DNA of 7,927 nucleotides from Thermoplasmata archaeon (GTDB lineage Archaea > Thermoplasmatota > Thermoplasmata > Lutacidiplasmatales > UBA184), in NCBI GenBank assembly GCA_030046135.1, contig JASIEC010000005.1:1-7927 (forward strand), in the 5' to 3' direction. The position numbers and the translations under genes were made by a program. The notes below the pieces were generated by a model. The model did not search any database. It was not told where the DNA came from and saw nothing but the letters and a program-made list of their open reading frames with translations. Shown one piece after another: positions 1-6,534 of this stretch (positions are counted from its first letter, which is position 1; each line of letters begins with the position of its first letter).

Positions 1-1
1 C

Positions 2-49
2 CCGCTCAGCCTCGAGGAGATCACGCGCCTCCTGGGGGCCCGCGTGTGA
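2..49 (+). CDS. rpl13: Large ribosomal subunit protein uL13 (L13p), C-terminal end only
   Basis: The first 49 bases hold an open frame that enters from outside the window and ends in TGA. It encodes 15 residues, PLSLEEITRLLGARV. A short Leu/Glu-rich helix followed by Leu-Gly-Ala is what archaeal L13p proteins end with, and L13p is the usual gene directly before S9p in archaea. The stop overlaps the GTG start of the next gene by four bases (GTGA), so the two are probably translationally coupled. The identification rests on this short tail plus gene order, because the body of the protein lies outside the window. Confidence 0.72.
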   Translation, partial: PLSLEEITRLLGARV

Positions 50-453
50 AGGCGCCGGCGATCGTCCTCGTGACGGGCAAGCGCAAGTCCGCCGTGGCTC
101 GCGCGACGTTCCGCAAGGGGGTCGGTCTCTTCCGCCTCAACGGCCAACCCGTCGAGGTCGTCGAACCCGAGATCGTCCGTCAGAAGGTCCAGGAGCCTCT
201 CCTCATGGTCGGGGACCGGGCGAAGGGGATCGACATCTCGGTCGAGACCCGGGGCGGCGGCGTGGTCGGCCAGGCGTCGGCCGCCCGCACGGCGGTCGCT
301 CGGGGCCTCGTGATCTGGCTGAAGGACGAGCGCCTCAAGGAGTCGTTCAAGCACTACGACCGCACGCTCCTCGTCAACGATCCGCGTCGGAAGCTCCCGA
401 AGCGCCCCGGCGGGCGCGGGGCCCGGGCGCGCCGGCAGAAGTCGTACCGTTAG
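46..453 (+). CDS. rps9: Small ribosomal subunit protein uS9 (S9p)
   Basis: This 135-residue protein is uS9, a component of the 30S head whose basic C-terminal tail reaches into the decoding region and touches P-site tRNA. Visible family signs are the N-terminal TGKRKSAVARAT stretch (residues 10-21), the Gly-rich GGGVVGQASAARTAVARGL segment (about residues 70-88), the LLVNDPRRKLPKRPG stretch (about 107-121) and the very basic end finishing in KSYR. Length is normal for an archaeal S9p. The GTG start overlaps the uL13 stop, so no separate Shine-Dalgarno site is expected; an alternative start is unlikely because the motif begins only ten residues in. It is followed after 17 bases by rpoN in the same operon. 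Nothing in it looks damaged. Confidence 0.96.
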   Translation: MKAPAIVLVTGKRKSAVARATFRKGVGLFRLNGQPVEVVEPEIVRQKVQEPLLMVGDRAKGIDISVETRGGGVVGQASAARTAVARGLVIWLKDERLKESFKHYDRTLLVNDPRRKLPKRPGGRGARARRQKSYR

Positions 454-461
454 AGGGAGGT
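454..461 (+). promoter_or_regulatory. Ribosome binding site of rpoN
   Basis: AGGGAGGT lies immediately after the uS9 stop and nine bases before the ATG at 471. It is a strong match to the anti-Shine-Dalgarno sequence. It favours the ATG at 471 over the in-frame ATG at 477, which would be fifteen bases away, although the family consensus begins at the second ATG. This internal operon gene therefore uses a Shine-Dalgarno signal, unlike the promoter-proximal genes at 6535 and 7500. Confidence 0.75.
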
Positions 462-470
462 CCCGGATCG

Positions 471-668
471 ATGACGATGCTGATCCCCGTCCGGTGCTTC
501 ACCTGCGGGGCCGTGATCGGCCAGCACTGGGACGAGTACCGGGAGAGGACGACCCGCGGGGAGCCCGCGGGCGCCGTCCTCGACGCGCTCGGCCTCTCCC
601 GCTACTGCTGCCGGCGGATGCTCCTGACGCACGTCGACCTCGTGGACGAGGTCGGTCCGTACGGTTGA
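471..668 (+). CDS. rpoN: DNA-directed RNA polymerase subunit N (RPB10 homologue)
   Basis: The 65-residue product is the archaeal counterpart of eukaryotic RPB10, a small zinc-binding subunit that helps hold together the D/L assembly platform of RNA polymerase. The N-terminal IPVRCFTCG block gives Cys9 and Cys12, and the paired Cys46-Cys47 in RYCCRRM completes the four-cysteine zinc site that defines the family. Length is normal. It is the last gene of the L13p-S9p-RpoN block here. Many archaea continue with rpoK and further genes, but this operon stops at rpoN and the next gene is convergent. Start: ATG 471 is chosen for its Shine-Dalgarno spacing; ATG 477 would remove only two residues. Confidence 0.97.
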   Translation: MTMLIPVRCFTCGAVIGQHWDEYRERTTRGEPAGAVLDALGLSRYCCRRMLLTHVDLVDEVGPYG

Positions 669-677
669 GGGCCCGGG

Positions 678-737
678 CTCCCGACCGGGAGACCGGGAAC
701 CACCGGCCTTTCGGCGGGGGGAGTGGCTCCCCCGCCG
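678..737. terminator. Two hairpins between convergent genes, possible transcription end region
   Basis: In the 78-bp gap between rpoN and the convergent surface-protein gene there are two inverted repeats. The first is CTCCC-GACC-GGGAG at 678-691, ten bases after the rpoN stop. The second is stronger, 712-723 against 727-737, with seven plus five base pairs, one bulged G and a three-base loop; it ends ten bases from the surface-protein stop. Either could end or protect transcripts arriving from both sides. Neither is followed by a T-run on either strand, which is the usual archaeal termination signal, so the terminator role is only inferred from position. Confidence 0.3.
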
Positions 738-746
738 CTCCTCCGC

Positions 747-3700
747 TCAGCTCTCGTCGTCGTCGTCCGAGGACCGAGAGCCCCGTTCGAGGCCGCTGCG
801 GCTCGAGGAGGACGGCTTCGCCCCGGCGGGTCGCCGAGGTCGGCGGTAGTACCAGATCAGGACGCCGATCACGACCAGGACGGCGAGCGAGATCCCGCCG
901 TACTCGATCAGCTCGGTCGTGGGGTTGGGGTGGACCGAGATCGACATCGAGATGACGTTCGACCCGTAGTTCCCGACGAACTCGTTCGAGGCGGTCGCGT
1001 TCGCGTAAAGGAGGAAGTTCCCCGTGACGCCCGGCGTCCACGTGACGACGGCCCGGACCGTCTTGTTGAGGGCGAGCTTCCCGATCGTGCCGCTCGCGAG
1101 CACGGTCGAGTTGACCGTCCCGTTCCCGTAGTAGCCGTAGAACACGACCGATCCCGGCGACCCCGCGATGTAGCGGGGCGAACCGCTCCCGCTCGACGAG
1201 AGGAGGTAGAAGGTGACGTTGAGGTTCGCCGCGTACGCCTTCGAGCCGCCTCCGACCGTCACGTTGACCCAGAACGTGGTGGGCTTCCCCGCCGTGACGG
1301 ACGACGGGCCCGTCAGGTTCTCGGCCGTGAGGATCGGGCGGGTCGTGGAGTTGGGGGAGACGGTGAGGGGTTTCGTCGTGTTCGCCTTGTTGCCGTTGAG
1401 GTCGGTGACGGTGAGGTTGATCGTGTACGCCGTCGACTCGGGCTTCAGGGTGAATGTCGGGTAGGCCCCGCTCGGCTTCACCGACGTGACGTTCCGGTAC
1501 TGGGCGCGCGACGTGTTGTTGTCGTTCGTGATCTTCCAGTAGTAGTTCGAGATCGACCCGTTGTTCGGATCGGTCGAGTTCTCCGCGTCCAGCCGGATCG
1601 TCGCCGTCCCGTTCGACGCCTCCGTGATCCCGCTCCCCGACACCGCGGTCCCGCCGAGGGTGAGGATCGTGAACGACGGGCTCGGAGGCTGCGTGTCGTT
1701 GACGAGGATGACGAGGGACGTCGACGCGGAGCTCCCGGTCCCGGTCCAGACCGTGAGCGTCATGTTGTACTGCCAGCCCTTGATCGGGACCAGCGTGTCG
1801 CTCACGTTGCCGTCGGAGAGGTACGCCCCCGCGCCGTTGAACTGGACCGTCCAGTTGGCGGCGAACTTCGCGCCGCTGGCGACCGAGAAGTTCGCGGACT
1901 GGTTGAATCCCTTCGCGTGCAGGTGGAACGACGCGATCGACCAGACGTTCGGCGAGGGCTCCGAGCTCATCGACGCGTTGAAGTGGAGCGTCGTGCTCCA
2001 GTTGACGTAGAGATACGTCGTCGACCCGGCCGTCTTCGTCTCCGCGGTCGTCGCGTTGCTGGTGATCACAGCCTTGGGCGCGGGCGTGTTCGACATCACG
2101 TAGACGTAGAACGGCGTGCTGTTGGTCCGGTTGCCCGAGCTCCGGATCGTGAGCGACCCGACGTCCGGGGTGTTCGCGGGGGTCGCCGTCGTGTAGGTGT
2201 GGTTCGTCGTCACGTTGGTCGTCGTGTACTTGCCCCCGTCCCCGAACTCCCAGGCGAACTGCGTCCCGTTCGTCCCGGAGACGTACGTCGAGTTGGCGGC
2301 CGAGAACGTGACGTTCTGCCCGACGCCGACGACGAACGTGTAGTTGCCGTGCGTCGAGTTGAGGATGTTCGCCGACGAGAAGGTGCTGTTCGCGACCTTC
2401 GCCGTGACGTTCGCTTCGAGGTTCGCCAGCTTGACGATCGAGAACGTCGCGGTCGCCGAGGCGGTGGGCGCGGGCTTGCTCTCGAGGGTGAACTTGGTCC
2501 AGGTCCCGTTCGGGCCGCTCCCCACGAGGGCCGAGTGCGCCGGAGCCGTGGTCCCGGCGGCGAGGACGTACCCCGAGGGCAGGACGACCGTGTAGTTGAA
2601 CAGCTCCGCGCTCGTCGTCGGGTGGGCGAACCCGAAGGAGATCGAGTACGACGAGGCGTTCTTCGGGATCGTTCCGTTGAGGGTGTACGTCGACGACCAG
2701 GCGTAGGAGAGATTCGCGCTGCTGGAGAGGCCGCAGTAGCTCGAGCACCCCGTCGAGAACGTCGGGGCCGCCTGGATCGTCGGCGCGAGGAACTTGGTCC
2801 CGTTGATCGCGGTCGCCGCCTGGACCGCCGGGAAGAACGGCCCCCGGTCGACGAACCACGACTTGACCGCGCCGGTGACGGTCGCCGCGGGGATCGACAG
2901 CGAGTGGTTGAAGTCGAGCCCGAGCTGGGCCCAGAGCTGGCCCACCGTGTCGTTGGGGAGGCCGGGGAGGACGGTCTCGTTGCCGAGCGACGCCGCGGTC
3001 TTCACGACGAGGGAGCCGGTGCCGGAGGTGACGTTGATCGCCGAGAAGTCGAGCGTGGTGTCGACGAGGCCGAGCGAGCTGTTCGTGACGGACTTCAGCG
3101 TCACCGATTTCGAGATCGGCGTCGTGTTCTTCACGGACTGCGAATACCACGTCGTCTGGTAGCCGATCGCGGCGAGGATGACATCGAACGTCTGCGGGCT
3201 CGTCGTGTTGAAGCCAGCGGGGTACGTCGAGAACGAGTAGTACCCTCCGGGCGGCGTCGAGGTCGTGTACAGATACCCGTTCGTCGCGTCCCACATCGTT
3301 GCGTTGCCGGCCGTCGGGACGTACCCGGTGGCCGTCAGCATCCGGCCGGAGAGGAAGTAGGATCGCAGCACGGGGGCGATCGGCGTCGGGATCGGCTTCG
3401 AGATCGTGATCGACGAGGTGTTGGAGTACGTCGTCGAGCCCGAGGTGTGCGTGATCGAGAGCACCCAGGTGCCGTACGGGACCTTGAGGCTGAAGAACCC
3501 GGTCGCGTTCGTCGTGTTGTTCGCGAGGGCGAACCCGTTGTACTGGGGCGCGAGGAGGCGGACCGAGGCCCCCGAGACCGTCCCCGAGTTCTGCGTCACG
3601 GTGCCGTTGAGCGTCGAGTTGTAGAGGTGGACGGCGACGTTCGTGAGGACCGTCGAATAGTTCGCGTTGGTGAGGTCCGTTTCGTTGTACGTCGCCCACG

Positions 3701-4079
3701 TCGGGTTCTGGTTCTCGGGGAGGATCCCGCAGGGCCGGCAGCCGGTGAGGCTGACGTTGCCCGCCGGCGGGACCGAGAGGCCCCAGTAGCCGGGCACGAG
3801 AGCCCCCGAGGTGCTCGACGTGGTGAACGTGAATTCGCCGCCCGCGCCCGTCGTGGTCGTGTAGACCGCGCCCGTGGCGCCCGAGATGAGATCGACGGTG
3901 ACGCCCGCCGGCACCGGCGGGCCCGAGAGCCCGGTCGGCTGGTCTACGTAGCCGGTCAGGGTATAGCTGGTCGTGGCCGCCGACGCCGTTCCGAGGATCG
4001 CGGCGAGCGAGCTCAGAACGACGACGAGCGCCGCGACCCACACCGTCGCGCGGTACAACGCTCGAACCACCTCGTTCAC
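747..4079 (-). CDS. Secreted, membrane-anchored surface glycoprotein with PKD-like and carboxypeptidase-regulatory-like domains
   Basis: This 1110-residue protein should lie outside the cell, tethered by its C-terminus. Residues 12-34 form a signal-peptide core ending in TASA with likely cleavage before ATT. Three carboxypeptidase-regulatory-like beta domains follow at about 38-100, 160-215 and 243-310. A PKD domain sits at about 580-660 (WEFGDGG at 610-616, NHTY at 626-629), with PKD- or Ig-like stretches at about 668-795 and 800-908, and a CARDB-like domain at about 915-1050. Residues 1061-1078 are a membrane helix, followed by RRPRRP and a short tail ending in DDDDES. Hand count gives about 59 N-X-S/T sequons. 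Two cysteine pairs (114/117 and 445/449) could form disulfides. I see no catalytic motif, so a structural, S-layer-like or adhesive role is likelier than an enzyme. GTG 4079 lies only two bases after AGGAG (4086-4082); GTG 4070 is the alternative start. Confidence 0.88.
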   Translation of the reverse strand: MNEVVRALYRATVWVAALVVVLSSLAAILGTASAATTSYTLTGYVDQPTGLSGPPVPAGVTVDLISGATGAVYTTTTGAGGEFTFTTSSTSGALVPGYWGLSVPPAGNVSLTGCRPCGILPENQNPTWATYNETDLTNANYSTVLTNVAVHLYNSTLNGTVTQNSGTVSGASVRLLAPQYNGFALANNTTNATGFFSLKVPYGTWVLSITHTSGSTTYSNTSSITISKPIPTPIAPVLRSYFLSGRMLTATGYVPTAGNATMWDATNGYLYTTSTPPGGYYSFSTYPAGFNTTSPQTFDVILAAIGYQTTWYSQSVKNTTPISKSVTLKSVTNSSLGLVDTTLDFSAINVTSGTGSLVVKTAASLGNETVLPGLPNDTVGQLWAQLGLDFNHSLSIPAATVTGAVKSWFVDRGPFFPAVQAATAINGTKFLAPTIQAAPTFSTGCSSYCGLSSSANLSYAWSSTYTLNGTIPKNASSYSISFGFAHPTTSAELFNYTVVLPSGYVLAAGTTAPAHSALVGSGPNGTWTKFTLESKPAPTASATATFSIVKLANLEANVTAKVANSTFSSANILNSTHGNYTFVVGVGQNVTFSAANSTYVSGTNGTQFAWEFGDGGKYTTTNVTTNHTYTTATPANTPDVGSLTIRSSGNRTNSTPFYVYVMSNTPAPKAVITSNATTAETKTAGSTTYLYVNWSTTLHFNASMSSEPSPNVWSIASFHLHAKGFNQSANFSVASGAKFAANWTVQFNGAGAYLSDGNVSDTLVPIKGWQYNMTLTVWTGTGSSASTSLVILVNDTQPPSPSFTILTLGGTAVSGSGITEASNGTATIRLDAENSTDPNNGSISNYYWKITNDNNTSRAQYRNVTSVKPSGAYPTFTLKPESTAYTINLTVTDLNGNKANTTKPLTVSPNSTTRPILTAENLTGPSSVTAGKPTTFWVNVTVGGGSKAYAANLNVTFYLLSSSGSGSPRYIAGSPGSVVFYGYYGNGTVNSTVLASGTIGKLALNKTVRAVVTWTPGVTGNFLLYANATASNEFVGNYGSNVISMSISVHPNPTTELIEYGGISLAVLVVIGVLIWYYRRPRRPAGAKPSSSSRSGLERGSRSSDDDDES

Positions 4080-4080
4080 A

Positions 4081-4086
4081 TCTCCT
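4081..4086 (-). promoter_or_regulatory. Shine-Dalgarno site of the surface-protein gene; start ambiguous
   Basis: On the minus strand AGGAGA is followed by T and then GTG (4079). The spacing of two bases to that GTG is too short for normal use. The in-frame GTG at 4070, three codons later, is eleven bases away and would still leave a full signal peptide starting MVRALYRATVW. An ATG formed at 4081-4079 meets a stop at once (ATGTGA). The real start may therefore be 4070. Confidence 0.5.
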
Positions 4087-4097
4087 GCTGCGGGATT

Positions 4098-4113
4098 CCC
4101 TCGAGATTGAGGG
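4098..4113 (-). other. Small stem-loop at the predicted 5' end of the surface-protein mRNA
   Basis: The minus strand reads CCCTC-AATCTC-GAGGG, a five-base-pair stem with a six-base loop. If transcription begins about 26 bp from the TATA box centre, the message starts near 4113, so this stem would sit at its very 5' end, ahead of the Shine-Dalgarno site. It could protect or regulate the transcript. A five-pair stem is short and could be chance. Confidence 0.25.
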
Positions 4114-4134
4114 CGCTGCGCGAACCTAGCCCCA

Positions 4135-4143
4135 TTACATATA
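4135..4143 (-). promoter_or_regulatory. TATA box of the surface-protein gene
   Basis: On the minus strand TATATGTAA stands out as an AT-rich block in a GC-rich gap between the Cdc48 stop (4188) and the surface-protein start. A start site about 26 bp downstream, near 4113, gives a leader of roughly 33 bases containing the AGGAGA site. This makes the surface gene a separate transcription unit rather than only a follower of cdc48, although read-through is not excluded. Confidence 0.6.
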
Positions 4144-4187
4144 GCTTGCCCGCGCGCGCCCGCGCGTTCGGCGGAGTCGGCCGGTGT

Positions 4188-6413
4188 TCAGCGGTAGATC
4201 GCCTCGACCGGCTCCTCGCGACGGCGGGCGACGCGCTCGCGGAGGAGGTGGCGCTCGAAGCTCTCGTAGAACCGGAGCGCCTCGGGGTCGCACGACGCCC
4301 GGACCTGCTTCAACGCGGACTCGAAGTGGGCCCGCGTCACCTTCGACGCCTTGAGGTTCTCGCGGATCGCCGCGAGCCCGGCCTCCCGGCACAGGGCCGC
4401 GAGGTCGCTTCCGACGTACCCTTCCGTCCGGGCCGCGAGCTCCGCGAGGTCGACGTCGTCCGCGAGGGGCATCCGGCTCGTGTGGACGGTGAGGATCTCG
4501 ACGCGGCCGGCGGCGTCGGGCGGCTCGACGAACAGCATCCGGTCGAAGCGCCCGGTGCGCGTCAGCGCCTCGTCGATGATGTCCGGGCGGTTCGTCGCCG
4601 CGAGGACGAGGACCCGCTCGAGGCTCTCGAGCCCGTCGATCGACGTGAGGAGCTGGTTGACGATCCGCTCGGTGACCCCGCTCGACGTCTGGAGGCCGCG
4701 GCGCGGCGCGATCGAATCGATCTCGTCGATGAAGACGATCGAGGGCGAGGCCTGCCGGGCCTTCTTGAAGATCATCCGGATCGCCTTCTCGCTCTCGCCG
4801 ACCCACTTGCTCATCACCTCGGGGCCCTTCACCGAGATGAAGTTCGCCTGGCTCTCCGTCGCAACGGCCTTCGCGAGCAGGGTCTTGCCGACCCCGGGCG
4901 GACCGTACAGGAGGATCCCCCGCGGCGGCTCGATGCCGAGGTGGCGGTACACCTGGGGGTTCTTGAACGGCAGCTCGACCGACTCCTCGAGGATCCGACG
5001 GACCCGGTCGACGCCGCCGACCTCCTCCCATCGGGTCGTCGGGACCTCGACCGCGACGTCGCGCAGGCTCGACGGCTCGATCTGCTTCAGCGCCTCGCGG
5101 AAGTCCGCCTCCGTGACCTTCATCCGCTCGAGCAGCGACAGCGGGATCGGCTGGTCGAAGTCGATCTCGGGGAGGTAGCGCCGGAGGGCGCGCATCGCGG
5201 CCTCGCGGGCGAGCGACGAGAGGTCGGCGCCGACGAACCCGTGGCTGAGCCCCGAGAGCTCCTTGAGGACGCGCTCCCGGTCCTTCTCGCTCCCCTCAAT
5301 CGGCATCCCGCGAGTGTGGATCTGGAGGATCTCGAGGCGGCCCTCCTGCGTCGGGACGCCGATCTCGATCTCCCGGTCGAAGCGGCCGGGGCGACGGAGC
5401 GCGGGGTCGATCGCCTCCTCGCGGTTCGTCGCCGCGATGACGATCACGTTCCCCCGGCCCGACAGGCCGTCCATCAGCGTGAGCAGTTGGGCGACGACCC
5501 GCCGCTCGACCTCCCCCACGACCTCGTCGCGCCGCGGGGCGATCGAATCGAGCTCGTCGATGAAGATCACGCTCGGCGCGTTCTTCTCCGCCTCCTCGAA
5601 CTTCTCCCGGAGCTCCTTCTCGCTCTCCCCGTAGTACTTCGAGATGATCTCGGGTCCCTGGATCCCGATGAAATGCGCCCCCGCCTCGTTCGCGACGGCC
5701 TTCGCGATCAGCGTCTTGCCCGTCCCGGGGGGTCCGTAGAGGAGCACCCCCTTCGGCGGGGTGATCGCGAGCCGGTCGAACAGCTCGGGATGCTTCAGCG
5801 GCAACTCGATCATCTCGCGCACCCGGCCCAGCTTCTCCTTGAGGCCCCCGATGTCCTCGTAGGAGACCCGCGGGGCGGCGACCTCCGCCTCGCTGACCGT
5901 GTCCTCGCGGATCGTGATCAGCGTCGTCGGGGAGACCTGGACGATCCCCTTCGGCTGGGTCGAGACGACCATGAACGGCAGGGAGCCGCCCATCAGGAAC
6001 ACCCCCGGGATCACGAAGACGTCGCCGCGGACGAACGGCCGTCGGGAGAGCGCCTTCGCGACGAAGCTCTCGAGCCCCGGCCCGAGGTCCATCCGTGACG
6101 AGCCCGCGTAGATCGGAGCGATCGTCACGGCGTCGGCGTTGGGGCAGTCGACGCGCTGGACCGCGACGCGGTCCCCGATGCTGACCCCCGCGTTGCGACG
6201 GACGACCGCCTCGATCCGGACGAGCCCCTTGCCCTCGTCGTCCGGCTGCGCGCGGCTCACGATCGCGGGCGTGGGCTTCCGGCCGCGGATCTCGACGATA
6301 TCTCCGAGCCCGACCTTGAGACGCTGGCGGGTCTGGACGTCGAGGCGGGCCGTGCCCAGGCCGATGTCCTGCTGGAACGCCTCGGCCACCCGAAGCGTGA
6401 GGGCCTCCCCCAT
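4188..6413 (-). CDS. cdc48: Cdc48/VAT-type AAA+ ATPase (p97 homologue)
   Basis: This is the archaeal VCP-like unfoldase, a hexamer with two stacked ATPase rings that pulls proteins apart and can feed the proteasome. Numbered from ATG 6413 (741 residues), the VAT double-psi-barrel N-domain is about 1-180, starting LTLRVAEAF. Ring D1 has Walker A GPPGTGKT 227-234, pore loop KYYG 259-262, Walker B VIFIDE 282-287, sensor Asn330 and GRFDR with Arg344/Arg347. Ring D2 has GPPGVGKT 504-511, KWVG 536-539, IVFIDE 559-564, Asn608 and GRFDR with Arg622/Arg625. All key ATPase residues are present. The C-terminus Ile-Tyr-Arg fits the HbYX proteasome-docking motif. Length is close to Thermoplasma VAT. The frame opens at GTG 6437, eight codons earlier, but the TATA box at 6442-6449 would place the transcript start after that GTG, so ATG 6413 is preferred. 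It is divergent from the gene at 6535. Confidence 0.96.
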   Translation of the reverse strand: MGEALTLRVAEAFQQDIGLGTARLDVQTRQRLKVGLGDIVEIRGRKPTPAIVSRAQPDDEGKGLVRIEAVVRRNAGVSIGDRVAVQRVDCPNADAVTIAPIYAGSSRMDLGPGLESFVAKALSRRPFVRGDVFVIPGVFLMGGSLPFMVVSTQPKGIVQVSPTTLITIREDTVSEAEVAAPRVSYEDIGGLKEKLGRVREMIELPLKHPELFDRLAITPPKGVLLYGPPGTGKTLIAKAVANEAGAHFIGIQGPEIISKYYGESEKELREKFEEAEKNAPSVIFIDELDSIAPRRDEVVGEVERRVVAQLLTLMDGLSGRGNVIVIAATNREEAIDPALRRPGRFDREIEIGVPTQEGRLEILQIHTRGMPIEGSEKDRERVLKELSGLSHGFVGADLSSLAREAAMRALRRYLPEIDFDQPIPLSLLERMKVTEADFREALKQIEPSSLRDVAVEVPTTRWEEVGGVDRVRRILEESVELPFKNPQVYRHLGIEPPRGILLYGPPGVGKTLLAKAVATESQANFISVKGPEVMSKWVGESEKAIRMIFKKARQASPSIVFIDEIDSIAPRRGLQTSSGVTERIVNQLLTSIDGLESLERVLVLAATNRPDIIDEALTRTGRFDRMLFVEPPDAAGRVEILTVHTSRMPLADDVDLAELAARTEGYVGSDLAALCREAGLAAIRENLKASKVTRAHFESALKQVRASCDPEALRFYESFERHLLRERVARRREEPVEAIYR

Positions 6414-6441
6414 CGGCGAGGCGTCGGACCCCGCCACCGGC

Positions 6442-6449
6442 GTAAATAG
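6442..6449 (-). promoter_or_regulatory. TATA box of the Cdc48 gene
   Basis: The minus strand reads CTATTTAC, the AT-rich element nearest the Cdc48 start. Its centre lies about 32 bp before ATG 6413, predicting a start of transcription near 6420 and a leader of only a few bases. No Shine-Dalgarno sequence is seen. It overlaps the region directly ahead of GTG 6437, which argues against that codon being used. Confidence 0.55.
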
Positions 6450-6505
6450 GTTGGCCCCGAGAGGGCGTCCGCCGCCCCCGATCGGCGCCGCTGGAACGGA
6501 ATCCC

Positions 6506-6513
6506 CATATCTT
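6506..6513 (+). promoter_or_regulatory. TATA box of the 301-residue protein gene, inside an inverted repeat
   Basis: CATATCTT is centred about 25 bp before the ATG at 6535, the distance expected for a TATA box and a leaderless transcript that starts at or beside the initiation codon. No Shine-Dalgarno sequence precedes the ATG. The box is flanked by a perfect inverted repeat, CCCCA at 6503-6507 and TGGGG at 6513-6517, which could be a binding site for a regulator that competes with TBP. Confidence 0.6.
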
Positions 6514-6534
6514 GGGGCCCCGGCTCCCTCGCCG

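Noticed and set aside
477..668. Shorter rpoN start at ATG 477
   Set aside because: It matches the family N-terminus well, but the Shine-Dalgarno spacing is fifteen bases against nine for ATG 471. The difference is only two residues and cannot be settled from sequence.
3904..3921. Palindromes CCCGCCGGCACCGGCGGG and, at 3760-3771, CCCGCCGGCGGG
   Set aside because: Both lie inside the surface gene and encode Pro-Pro/Pro-Ala-Gly turns. GC-rich codons for these residues make such palindromes readily; no regulatory role is needed.
499..4041. Minus-strand 1180-residue open frame overlapping the surface gene
   Set aside because: It is a shifted-frame shadow of the surface gene, rich in Arg, His and Asp. 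It also runs across rpoN and the intergenic gap.
4080..4187. Possible small RNA or tRNA in the gap between cdc48 and the surface gene
   Set aside because: No cloverleaf or conserved tRNA box is seen; the gap is explained by a TATA box, a short leader and a ribosome binding site.
723..6098. Plus-strand 1791-residue open frame
   Set aside because: It is in exact codon register with two well-supported minus-strand genes, its translation is an Arg/Asp/Val-rich low-complexity string without domains, and its openness follows from avoided TTA, CTA and TCA codons.
6139..6534. Upstream extension of the 301-residue protein frame (would give 433 residues)
   Set aside because: This part is antisense to the cdc48 N-domain and lies upstream of the TATA box at 6506-6513, so it should not be on the transcript.
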